Shown here in pieces: positions 6,062 to 13,057 of a DNA stretch of 13,669 nucleotides (the stretch's first letter is position 1; each line of letters starts with the position of its first letter). The position numbers were made by a program, and so were the translations under genes. Source of the DNA: Nitrospirota bacterium (lineage in GTDB: Bacteria; NPL-UPA2; JAADIA01); the NCBI GenBank assembly GCA_013151555.1, contig JAADIA010000031.1, positions 1 through 13,669 of the forward strand. Direction: 5' to 3'. The notes beneath the pieces are model-generated. The model had not been told where the DNA came from. It ran no database searches and saw only the letters and a list, made by a program, of their open reading frames with translations.

Positions 6062-6090
6062 ACCATAACATAAATTGCCGCTCTTGACAA
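6062..6090 (-). promoter_or_regulatory. Candidate promoter of the Nudix gene
   Basis: Minus-strand TTGTCA (6085-6090) and TATGGT (6062-6067) are spaced by 17 bases. Only nine bases separate the -10 from the ATG, which predicts a near-leaderless transcript. The -10 matches consensus at 4 of 6 positions. Confidence 0.45.
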
Positions 6091-6184
6091 TTTTGGTTAA
6101 AGTCAGGTAAAGGAATTTTTGCTATTTCCCGAGACAGAGAGAGATAAATCGCAGAATATCAAGGGAGATGAATTGCATTTTTGG

Positions 6185-6211
6185 TCTCAACACAGGTATC
6201 AATAGTTGAGA
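6185..6211. repeat. Inverted repeat downstream of the arabinofuranosidase gene
   Basis: TCTCAAC (6185-6191) and GTTGAGA (6205-6211) can form a 7-pair hairpin with a 13-base loop. It lies in the 197-base spacer between the GH51 stop and the Nudix start. There is no T run after it in the GH51 direction, so it is at best a weak terminator or an RNA-protecting 3' stem. Confidence 0.35.
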
Positions 6212-6249
6212 TTGCTGAAATCAGAAGAGAGTTCTCTGAACAATAAGCC

Positions 6250-8376
6250 TTATTTCCTGGTAAAGGTCAGGAGCACGATTGAGTTTGCCGGGACCGAGTA
6301 GTTCAGCTCTTTACCCTTGATTTGTAAACTCGAATCCTGCAATTTAACTTCGGTTGGATTCTCCCATCCATTTCTTGCCATATAGCTTTTTCCGGTAAGC
6401 GTTTTAATGCGTACATTTTTTACCGGATTAAAATCATGCAATACTACCCGGGTGCTCAAAGTTTTCCGGGGGTTGCGGTTGGTGAGAATTAGATTGAGCT
6501 CGTTGTCATCGTTATTAACCATGGCGATTGCGTCCAGGTAGGGCACCTCGGTTATGGGTGAATACTTGCCTGATGAGGTATACATAGGAGAATCGACGTT
6601 GATGCGAACAGGAATCGTGCCGGATTGGAGTGAATAGAGTGTACGGGCAAAGTAAACAGGGTTAGGATAGACAATCTCTCTTGCCTTAACCAGACCCCCG
6701 GCGTGATTTACCAGGGCACTGTGGGTTATTATTTCTACAAGACCGTCAAGCCGGATACTCGTATTGAGGATTCCGGAATAGAAAAGGGCTTCACTTAACG
6801 TTTGATTGTTGGGTAAATTGGGTTTATTCGTGAAGATTTGAAGTTCTGTTATAGCAATCCGGGGATCTTTCACTCGTTTAGCCATCTGCGCTCCCAGGGC
6901 ACGCAGTTCATCAGCATAAGAGAAAGTAAAGGCCATCAGAGATTCAAATACATCCGTGGGATCCGAATATTTAGAAGTCCCTCCTCCAACCAAGGTATGG
7001 AGCGACACAGAGCGCAGAATATCCGCGTCTTTCTGAACAAGGGGTGCATTCCATTTGAGACTCTGGCCATTTGCTATGGTTTTGATGTTTGGGTCAACAG
7101 CAGTCATTGCTTCATAGAATTTCCGATATCGTTCAGCATACTTCTCGGGGGTGGTAAAACCGATTTGCCACCGACCCCAGAGTTCATTTCCAAGCTCCCA
7201 ATAGACAACATTGTACGGTTTGGGATGACCGTTTTTCGCTCGCAACGCTCCGTACTTAGTATCCACGCCACCGTTGCAATATTGCACCCACTCGGCTGCT
7301 TCTTCCGGAGTGCCATTACCTGCGTTCACTACAATAAGCGGTTCCGCACCTACAGCTTTGCAGAAAGCCATCCACTCGTCTGTACCCACCTGATTGGACT
7401 CGATCATATCCCAGGGCCGGTTCATTCTGGTTGGTCTCTTGTCGCGGGGACCAACGCCGTCCTTCCAGTGATAACCTGAGACGAAGTTGCCTCCGGGAAA
7501 ACGCAACATGGACAATCGGGATTTGCGAGTGAACCGGACCACATCCGCATCAAATCCTTTCACATTATCATCCGGGAAAAGCGCCATTTGATCCAACCAG
7601 ACTGTACCCGGTTTTGACAACCCAATGCTAAGCATCAGGAGCGTGCCGTTCTTCACCCTTTTCCGGATCTTGAGCTTTAAAACGTAACGCTTCCAGTCTT
7701 TCGTCCCGACTTTAACGTTACCCTCTGCCAGCACATATTTCCCTTCTGCAACTTTATTTATTGCAATATTCAGCTTGAGGGGAAGGATGCTGCGGGCATA
7801 AAAGCTCAGCGTATAATTTTGTTCCCGATGGAGAGGAAGATAGATAGCCTGGAAGACGCCTGCCTGCTGACTTTTCAAGGAGTTGACGGTTATCTTCTGG
7901 GCCAGTTCAGAATTAAAAGAATCCGTATCGAGCTTATAAACCACATTCCCACTTCCATAAGCCAGCCACCAGGGAGCAATATTCCGGTCAAACCACCAGG
8001 GAGTAACATTCCGGTTAGTGCTTTCTTTTACCTTCGCATCCGGCATACCTGCCAATTTTGCATATTGGCCATAACGTTGCCCGATCCAGGAATACTCTCT
8101 CCCCGTAAAATATTTCCACCCTTCAAAGCCCGGATTATCCAATATCTGCGCCCACGCTCCCCCGTAAACATCCCTCACAAGGTGCTCGGCAAACTTAGCA
8201 TAAAGGTAACGGCTGATCGGATTTTTGGCTTTATCTTTAGGATAAATATCAACTTTTGCACCGGCATTATTACTTTTCTCAAAAGTAAAAAGTCCCTGAC
8301 TCTGCTGAGCTATGCTTTGTGGAGAGACAACTGCCAATAAGGCAACTATCAACAAGGGAATTGTATACACCTTCAT
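6250..8376 (-). CDS. Secreted alpha-L-arabinofuranosidase, GH51 family, with CBM-like insert
   Basis: This 708-residue protein should release arabinose from arabinan or arabinoxylan side chains outside the cytoplasm. Residues 1-23 form a Sec signal peptide (hydrophobic core IPLLIVALLAVV, likely cut near SIAQ-Q). About residues 110-270 form a carbohydrate-binding-like beta-sandwich insert (CBM4_9 type), ending with PGTVWLDQMALFPDD. The GH51 barrel follows: MLRFPGGNFVSGYHW (290-304), the acid/base in WELGNE (E398), the likely nucleophile in ITELQIF (E511), and a C-terminal beta domain to 708. The layout resembles the long plant/fungal-type GH51 enzymes rather than ~500-residue intracellular ones. 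Residues 122-140 contain a 9-residue tandem duplication. GAGGAGGT precedes the ATG at ideal spacing and a promoter is at 8461-8488. No transporter or other sugar gene is adjacent. Confidence 0.93.
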   Translation of the reverse strand: MKVYTIPLLIVALLAVVSPQSIAQQSQGLFTFEKSNNAGAKVDIYPKDKAKNPISRYLYAKFAEHLVRDVYGGAWAQILDNPGFEGWKYFTGREYSWIGQRYGQYAKLAGMPDAKVKESTNRNVTPWWFDRNIAPWWLAYGSGNVVYKLDTDSFNSELAQKITVNSLKSQQAGVFQAIYLPLHREQNYTLSFYARSILPLKLNIAINKVAEGKYVLAEGNVKVGTKDWKRYVLKLKIRKRVKNGTLLMLSIGLSKPGTVWLDQMALFPDDNVKGFDADVVRFTRKSRLSMLRFPGGNFVSGYHWKDGVGPRDKRPTRMNRPWDMIESNQVGTDEWMAFCKAVGAEPLIVVNAGNGTPEEAAEWVQYCNGGVDTKYGALRAKNGHPKPYNVVYWELGNELWGRWQIGFTTPEKYAERYRKFYEAMTAVDPNIKTIANGQSLKWNAPLVQKDADILRSVSLHTLVGGGTSKYSDPTDVFESLMAFTFSYADELRALGAQMAKRVKDPRIAITELQIFTNKPNLPNNQTLSEALFYSGILNTSIRLDGLVEIITHSALVNHAGGLVKAREIVYPNPVYFARTLYSLQSGTIPVRINVDSPMYTSSGKYSPITEVPYLDAIAMVNNDDNELNLILTNRNPRKTLSTRVVLHDFNPVKNVRIKTLTGKSYMARNGWENPTEVKLQDSSLQIKGKELNYSVPANSIVLLTFTRK
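7966..8015 (-). repeat. Two-copy 27-base tandem duplication inside the GH51 gene
   Basis: The 23-base cores at 7966-7988 and 7993-8015 differ at only two positions (transitions) and are offset by 27 bases, keeping frame. They encode RN(V/I)(T/A)PWW twice at about residues 122-140 of the enzyme, near the start of the CBM-like insert. Confidence 0.85.
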
Positions 8377-8460
8377 AAAAATGACCTCCTCTTAGATACT
8401 AAAGATAATAGATTGACTATTAAAACTTAATTTCGGGGAGTCTTCCTTCTGTGATACTTT

Positions 8461-8488
8461 AGTATATCTTAGAGGAGCTAAAAGTCAA
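8461..8488 (-). promoter_or_regulatory. Sigma-70-type promoter of the arabinofuranosidase gene, with overlapping palindrome
   Basis: Minus-strand TTGACT (8483-8488) and TATACT (8461-8466), each 5 of 6 to consensus, are spaced by 16 bases. Start is expected near 8454, giving a ~77-base leader. A palindrome ATACT-TT-AGTAT (8454-8465) covers the -10 and start point and could be an operator. Confidence 0.6.
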
Positions 8489-8547
8489 GGCTTTTTTTAG
8501 ATCATCAAGAGTTCCAAGAATCCTTATACCGTTTTTACTAAAAAAGC

Positions 8548-8576
8548 TTGAAAATGGTTTCAAAATAGTCTATACT
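8548..8576 (+). promoter_or_regulatory. Sigma-70-type promoter of the aroE cluster
   Basis: TTGAAA (8548-8553) and TATACT (8571-8576) are spaced by 17 bases. The ATG of aroE begins only ten bases after the -10, so the mRNA leader would be about four bases. The -35 is also one arm of an inverted repeat TTGAAA-ATGG-TTTCAA (8548-8563), a possible operator. Confidence 0.65.
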
Positions 8577-8586
8577 TCTGTTTAAG

Positions 8587-9438
8587 ATGAAGATTGAAGG
8601 AACTACTAAAGTTATCGGTATCTTTGGCTATCCCGTTAAGCATAGCGCCTCACCGGCAATGCATAATGCTGCCTTCAAGGCCCTGGAGCTGGACTATGTT
8701 TATCTCCCTTTCGAGGTAAAGCCGGAGAGAATAGAAACCGCCGCTAAGGCGCTTATCGCCTTGAATATAGCCGGGGTAAACGTTACTATTCCCCATAAAG
8801 AAACTATTCTTCCTCACCTCAACGAAATTTCCCGGGAAGCTCAACTAATCGGGGCAGTAAATACCATTGTGGTCAGGGACAATAAGTTAATTGGTCATAA
8901 TACTGACGGTCAGGGATTTGTTGCTTCCCTTAAAGAGAATGGGGAGAAGAAAATCAAAGAAAAGACTCTGCTTATTTTAGGAGCAGGAGGAGCGGCAAGA
9001 GCAGTAGCTACCCAGGCAGCCCTGGAAGAAGCTGGAAGAATTCTCATCACCGATAAGCTTAAAGAGAAAGCAGAGCAAGTAGTTCGTGACCTTAATAAAA
9101 ATATTCCTTCCTGTGAAGTTCGAACTATTCCTCAAGAAGAAATTAAATCTACACTTAAAGATGCCGATTTTCTCATCAACGCCACTCCGATAGGGATGAA
9201 CCCCGGGGATCCTCTTATCATTAATCCCGATTGGCTCCCGACTTCTCTCCTTGTCTTCGATTTGGTCTATAACCTTGGAGAGACCAAGTTAATGAAAGCG
9301 GCCCGGGAGAAAGGTTGCCGGGTGATAGGAGGGTTGGGAATGCTGGTCCAGCAAGGAGCTATCTCTTTTCAATTGTGGACGGGAAAAGAAGCTCCTCTTA
9401 AGGTAATGCGCAAGGTATTAGAGGAGAAATTCAGGTGA
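8587..9438 (+). CDS. aroE: Shikimate dehydrogenase AroE
   Basis: AroE reduces 3-dehydroshikimate to shikimate with NADPH. The shikimate site shows HSASPAMHN (S20 and S22), NVTIPHK with the catalytic lysine K71, N92 in GAVNT, and the catalytic partner D107 in HNTDGQG. The nucleotide-binding loop is GAGGAARA (132-139). NATPIGM and GMLVQQGA follow later, as in the family. The length of 283 residues is normal. There is no Shine-Dalgarno site before ATG 8587, and the promoter at 8548-8576 implies a leader of about four bases. It opens a tight plus-strand cluster: its stop overlaps the pilD start by four bases, followed by aroC and aroK, which act two and one steps later. Confidence 0.96.
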   Translation: MKIEGTTKVIGIFGYPVKHSASPAMHNAAFKALELDYVYLPFEVKPERIETAAKALIALNIAGVNVTIPHKETILPHLNEISREAQLIGAVNTIVVRDNKLIGHNTDGQGFVASLKENGEKKIKEKTLLILGAGGAARAVATQAALEEAGRILITDKLKEKAEQVVRDLNKNIPSCEVRTIPQEEIKSTLKDADFLINATPIGMNPGDPLIINPDWLPTSLLVFDLVYNLGETKLMKAAREKGCRVIGGLGMLVQQGAISFQLWTGKEAPLKVMRKVLEEKFR

Positions 9439-10289
9439 CATTTTTCTTAGGAGCAGTCAGTCTCATGTTCGGCTCAATAGTAGGCAGTTTCCTTAATGTC
9501 TGTATTTATCGCTTTCCCCGGGAAGAATCGATCGTCTTGCCCGGCTCTCACTGTCCTCACTGTCAGAAGATGCTTTCCTGGTATGATAATATTCCTTTTT
9601 TAAGTTATATCTTCCTGAAAGGAAAATGCCGCTATTGTCATCAGAGAATCTCTTTTCGCTATTTTCTCGTGGAACTTTTAACGGCACTTTTTTTCCTTAC
9701 CCTATTCCTGAAGTTCGGACTTGGCTGGGAATTGATTATTTATCTATTCTTCATTTCCAGTTTAATAATTGCCACTTTTACCGATTTCGACCATCTAATA
9801 ATACCGGATGTAGTCACCTACCCCACCCTGATCCTGGGACTTATCCTCAGCACAGTTTATCCTTCCATGCAAAGAAGTATCTTCCACTGGAGTACAATCA
9901 GTGCCAGCTCAAAGGAAGGATTTCTTTCTTCCCTCGTTGGAGCTCTCCTGGGAGGATTGTTTCTTTATGCTATCGGCATCTTTGGAGAAATGGCTATCAA
10001 CCTCTTCGGGAAAAAGGAGCTCAAGAAAGAAGTGTCCAATAAAGGAGGGGTCATGGGAGGTGGAGATATAAAGTTGCTGGCGATGATTGGGGCTTTCCTG
10101 GGTTGGCAGTTAGTAGCTTTAACCATATTCCTCTCTGCCTTATCCGGTTCCATAGCAGGGATAATCCTAAAGTTTAAAAAAGGAGAAAGTTATATTCCTT
10201 ACGGTCCCTATTTAGCTCTGGGAGCAGTAATCAGCCTTCTCGAAGGAGAGAAACTGATCAACTGGTATCTTCATCGGATAGGAGGTTAA
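9435..10289 (+). CDS. pilD: Prepilin peptidase (type IV prepilin leader peptidase/N-methyltransferase, A24 family)
   Basis: This inner-membrane aspartic protease cuts the leader from type IV pilins and type II secretion pseudopilins and methylates the new N-terminus. The N-terminal [13 protein letters not shown] (residues 17-29) is the A24_N signature. Two CxxC pairs, C40/C43 and C65/C68, form the cytoplasmic zinc loop. The two catalytic aspartates are D117 in [10 protein letters not shown] and D211 in MGGGDIKL. About seven to eight hydrophobic segments are visible. The GTG start at 9435 overlaps the aroE stop as GTGA, pointing to translational coupling. AroC begins two bases after its stop. 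No pilin or secretion ATPase gene is in the window, so its substrates lie elsewhere. Confidence 0.95.
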   Translation: MTFFLGAVSLMFGSIVGSFLNVCIYRFPREESIVLPGSHCPHCQKMLSWYDNIPFLSYIFLKGKCRYCHQRISFRYFLVELLTALFFLTLFLKFGLGWELIIYLFFISSLIIATFTDFDHLIIPDVVTYPTLILGLILSTVYPSMQRSIFHWSTISASSKEGFLSSLVGALLGGLFLYAIGIFGEMAINLFGKKELKKEVSNKGGVMGGGDIKLLAMIGAFLGWQLVALTIFLSALSGSIAGIILKFKKGESYIPYGPYLALGAVISLLEGEKLINWYLHRIGG

Positions 10290-10291
10290 TC

Positions 10292-11500
10292 ATGCTACGT
10301 TATCTGACGGGCGGAGAATCACACGGTCCCTGTCTTACAGCTATCCTGGAAGGCATCCCGGCAGGGTTAAGGATAAACAAGAAACTCCTTGATGAAGAAC
10401 TCCGCCGCCGACAAGCCGGATACGGACGGGGAGAACGAATGAACATCGAGGCCGATGAAGCAGAAATTCTCTCCGGGCTGAGAGGAGGAGAAACTATAGG
10501 GAGTCCGATTACCCTTCTTATCAGGAATAAAGATTGGGAAAATTGGAAAGATATCATGTCTCCCTTTTCCCCTCCCGAAAGCTCCCGGGATAAAGACAAG
10601 TCTTCTTTGAAAACAACGGATAAACTCACCCGCCCCCGTCCGGGTCATGCGGACTTAGCCGGAGCGATTAAATATAATCATACAGATATGCGGAACATCC
10701 TTGAGCGGTCCAGTGCCCGCGAGACAGCTGCCCGGGTAGCAGTGGGAGCAATAGCCAGGGTCCTCTTGAAAGAATTTTCGATTGAAATAATAAGCCAGGT
10801 AGTGGAGATAGGAAAAGTCAAAGCTCATACTGCCGATTTGACCGTAGAAAAAATCCGTAGACAGCGGGACAAGTCCAAGATAAGTTGTCCGGACCGAACC
10901 GCAGAGAAATTAATGATTGAGGAGATAGGACAAGCAGCGAAGGCCGGCGATAGCCTGGGCGGAATATTTGAAGTAATGGTAACCAATGTTCCTGTGGGCC
11001 TGGGAAGTCATGTTCATTGGGATAAAAAGCTTGACGGGAGATTAGCTCAAGCGCTAATGAGCATTCAGGCCATAAAGGGCATAGAAATAGGGTTAGGATT
11101 TGAAACTGCCCGCCGGCCGGGCTCAAAAGTGCACGATGAAATATTTTATCAGGAACGACAAAGCAGCATGGAGAAACAAGGATTCTATCGAAAGACAAAC
11201 AATGCGGGAGGAATCGAAGGCGGAATGACCAACGGGGAACTGCTCTTAGTCAGAGCCGCAATGAAACCTATTCCCACTCTTAAAGTCCCCTTGAAGTCAG
11301 TCGACCTGATTACAAAAGAGTTGGTTGAGGCTGCTGTAGAAAGAGCCGATGTCTGTGCCGTCCCGGCTGCCGCTGTTGTGGCCGAAGCCGTCGTTGCTTT
11401 TGAGATAGCTAAGGCGATGCGAGAAAAATTCGGGGGAGACAGCCTCGGGGAAATGAAAAGAAACTATGAAGCTTATATGGATTATGTAAGAAGTATATAA
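10292..11500 (+). CDS. aroC: Chorismate synthase AroC
   Basis: AroC makes chorismate from 5-enolpyruvylshikimate-3-phosphate with reduced FMN. Family signatures are [17 protein letters not shown] at the N-terminus, [30 protein letters not shown] with the following [42 protein letters not shown], and near the C-terminus [13 protein letters not shown] and [16 protein letters not shown]. At 402 residues it is slightly long. A charged, serine-rich stretch of about 20 residues before the RPGHAD motif accounts for some of that. AGGAGG precedes the ATG by six bases and overlaps the end of pilD, so it is co-transcribed with aroE and pilD. Confidence 0.97.
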   Translation: MLRYLTGGESHGPCLTAILEGIPAGLRINKKLLDEELRRRQAGYGRGERMNIEADEAEILSGLRGGETIGSPITLLIRNKDWENWKDIMSPFSPPESSRDKDKSSLKTTDKLTRPRPGHADLAGAIKYNHTDMRNILERSSARETAARVAVGAIARVLLKEFSIEIISQVVEIGKVKAHTADLTVEKIRRQRDKSKISCPDRTAEKLMIEEIGQAAKAGDSLGGIFEVMVTNVPVGLGSHVHWDKKLDGRLAQALMSIQAIKGIEIGLGFETARRPGSKVHDEIFYQERQSSMEKQGFYRKTNNAGGIEGGMTNGELLLVRAAMKPIPTLKVPLKSVDLITKELVEAAVERADVCAVPAAAVVAEAVVAFEIAKAMREKFGGDSLGEMKRNYEAYMDYVRSI

Positions 11501-11566
11501 CCGGCTAACAGGCTCTGGGTATGCTTCCTTAAGCTTATCCCTTATTCTTATTTCTCAAAATAGGAA

Positions 11567-12082
11567 ATGAACTTGAAAAACATTGTTTTACTTGGTTTCA
11601 TGGGAACAGGGAAGACCGCAATCGGTAAAAGAGTAGCCGAGAAGCTGGAGATGGAATATCTCGATATTGATAATCTCATCGAGCTGGAAGCGAAAATACC
11701 CATCAGCGAGATATTCTCTCTCTTCGGAGAAGAACACTTCCGGGACCTGGAAAGCAAAATAGCTAAAACCGTCTCTAAATACGAAAATAAGGTTATCGCT
11801 ACCGGGGGAGGGATAGTTCTCAGAAAAGAAAATATGGATAACCTGCGTCAGGGAGGCGTGCTCATCTGCCTCACTGCTCGTCCCGAAGTAATTTTAGAAA
11901 GGACACAAAAAGAACACCATCGTCCTCTTTTAGAGGTAGACTACCCTCTGGTTACGATTAAGGAACTTCTTGCCTACCGAGCCCCTTTCTATGCTCAGGC
12001 AGATTATAGCCTGGATACTTCTGATTTAACTATCGAGCAAGTAGCAGAAAAGGTAATCGCCTTATTCAAGGAGTCAAAATAG
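11567..12082 (+). CDS. aroK: Shikimate kinase AroK
   Basis: AroK phosphorylates shikimate with ATP. The Walker A loop is GFMGTGKT (residues 10-17), the substrate/Mg site includes D33 and D35 (LDIDN), R59 in HFRDLE binds shikimate, TGGGIV (79-84) is the shikimate-binding triad, and R119 in the HHRPLL lid closes over ATP. YRAPFYAQADY near residue 137 is the usual C-terminal signature. The 171-residue length is normal. The start is slightly ambiguous: ATG 11567 has AGGA almost touching it, while TTG 11573 sits about seven bases after the AGGA and would remove two residues. It lies 66 bases after aroC, with no clear promoter between, and one base before the next gene. Confidence 0.95.
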   Translation: MNLKNIVLLGFMGTGKTAIGKRVAEKLEMEYLDIDNLIELEAKIPISEIFSLFGEEHFRDLESKIAKTVSKYENKVIATGGGIVLRKENMDNLRQGGVLICLTARPEVILERTQKEHHRPLLEVDYPLVTIKELLAYRAPFYAQADYSLDTSDLTIEQVAEKVIALFKESK

Positions 12083-12083
12083 C

Positions 12084-12617
12084 ATGTCCAATGTTAACCA
12101 GGAACTGGTGAAGATGTATTTTGAGATGAACGGATTTTTAGTTAAAAGAGACGAACAGTTTTTAATTCTCAATCTCAAACCCCAATCTATAGACCCCCCT
12201 CCCGCTTTTCTCATTAAGTCAGGGGATTTGCTGGCTATAGGAAGAGCTACCGTAGCGATAAAGGGATGGCACTCGGATAAATTTTTTCCTTCCCGTCTTC
12301 GCAACTCCCCGGAAATATTCGGTTTTGTCCAGCCGGAAGCTTTAAAGATAACCAAGAATTTTTTCGGAGGGAACAAATTTAAGAAGATATTGATTGTCTC
12401 TCATCTTCCCGCGAAAGAGGAAATGAAGAAAAAAAGTATAAAGTTCCTTAAAGGAAAAGGAATCGACCATATCCTGGAGTTCGATTCCATATTGAAATAT
12501 CTCATCCGCAAAGTAAAACCCAACCACAACTATATTAAATCCGACCTCCTCCAGCTCTTAAGACTCCTGAAATGCTATCACCTACTGCAAGAACCCCAAC
12601 TGGAACTATTCAAGTAA
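12084..12617 (+). CDS. Conserved hypothetical protein, possibly a degenerate PD-(D/E)XK-like fold
   Basis: This 177-residue soluble protein is encoded one base after aroK and is surely co-transcribed. I recall similar proteins in other uncultivated lineages with the pattern VNxELVxxYFExxGFLV, then an EIDLLVxNP strand, a VEVKGWH strand, SPEIFxFxxPE and a C-terminal KSDLLQxLRxLKxYxLxxxPQLELF. Here the N-terminus (NQELVKMYFEMNGFLV), the middle (IKGWHS, SPEIFGFVQPEA) and the C-terminus (KSDLLQLLRLLKCYHLLQEPQLELF) fit. In that comparison the EVK strand would suggest a nuclease-like core, but here it reads VAIK (A58, K60), so the acidic residue is missing and the DLL strand looks shortened. Function is unknown, and the family comparison is from memory only. 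Confidence 0.7.
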   Translation: MSNVNQELVKMYFEMNGFLVKRDEQFLILNLKPQSIDPPPAFLIKSGDLLAIGRATVAIKGWHSDKFFPSRLRNSPEIFGFVQPEALKITKNFFGGNKFKKILIVSHLPAKEEMKKKSIKFLKGKGIDHILEFDSILKYLIRKVKPNHNYIKSDLLQLLRLLKCYHLLQEPQLELFK

Positions 12618-12633
12618 ACCAGCTCGCAACTAA

Positions 12634-12707
12634 TACGCCTAGCAGGACTTGAACCTGCAACCCTCGGATTAGAAATCCGATGCTCTGTCCGGTTGAGCTA
12701 TAGGCGC
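12634..12707 (-). tRNA. tRNA-Arg, anticodon UCU (reads AGA/AGG)
   Basis: On the minus strand GCGCCTA pairs with TAGGCGT (terminal G-U), followed by discriminator A. The anticodon stem TCGGA/TCCGA encloses the loop TTTCTAA, giving anticodon TCT. The T-arm is GCAGGTTCAAGTCCTGC. It is 74 bases and CCA is not encoded. It is tail-to-tail with the preceding plus-strand gene, with only 16 bases between and no clear terminator. Confidence 0.95.
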
Positions 12708-12717
12708 ATATTGTTTA

Positions 12718-12744
12718 TTTATAAAGACTTACACCACTACTCAA
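12718..12744 (-). promoter_or_regulatory. Weak candidate promoter of tRNA-Arg
   Basis: Minus-strand TTGAGT (12739-12744) and TATAAA (12718-12723) are spaced by 15 bases, shorter than usual. The -10 lies ten bases from the tRNA 5' end, a suitable distance. Confidence 0.35.
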
Positions 12745-13022
12745 AAAACGACCTCCGCACTTTTAGTCTGATGCTTTGCACAAAAACACACTTTTAACCT
12801 AAATAAGTTAAGAAAATTCTGAATTGTTCCTTGTAACCACATTGTGTCCACAAGCAACGATTAGGCCCTCAATCTTATAACACATTTCAATACTTTGGTC
12901 AATAATTTGCTCATGCTTCTCTTAGTTTTAAGTTGTGTCTTCATGACTTGCGGAAATCTCTTAAGTAAGGACTCTTTCTATTTCTGTTACTCATTTATCC
13001 ACGGATAAAATACAACCTCTCC
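12745..13022. other. A/T-rich spacer between tRNA-Arg and the membrane protein gene
   Basis: The whole gap 12708-13057 is about 350 bases without an intact gene. It holds a weak tRNA promoter on its left, one protein-like open segment on the minus strand (12808-12921) and the promoter of the next gene on its right. I see no RNA gene, inverted-repeat element or transposase. Its base composition is more A/T-rich than the gene cluster to the left. Confidence 0.5.
12808..12921 (-). pseudogene. Possible remnant of a PIN-domain (VapC-like) toxin gene
   Basis: On the minus strand a 37-codon open segment between two stops has no ATG near its beginning. It contains IEGLIVACGHNVVTRNNSEF, which resembles the last part of PIN-domain toxins, where a LIAA...LVTRNxxDF pattern carries a conserved Asn and is usually a few residues longer between the two halves. 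If so, it is the decayed end of a VapC-type RNase gene; no antitoxin is recognisable upstream. The segment is short and the resemblance is by eye, so chance is possible. Confidence 0.25.
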
Positions 13023-13051
13023 TTGACATAACGATCCACCTGGAGTACATT
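13023..13051 (+). promoter_or_regulatory. Promoter of the small membrane protein gene
   Basis: A perfect TTGACA (13023-13028) and TACATT (13046-13051) are spaced by 17 bases. The ATG starts six bases after the -10, so transcription would begin at the start codon itself. Confidence 0.55.
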
Positions 13052-13057
13052 CACAAC

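Noticed and set aside
7819-8340. 173-codon plus-strand ORF inside the GH51 gene
   Set aside because: It is a shadow of the arabinofuranosidase frame; the opposite strand shows a full GH51 enzyme with signal peptide and catalytic motifs.
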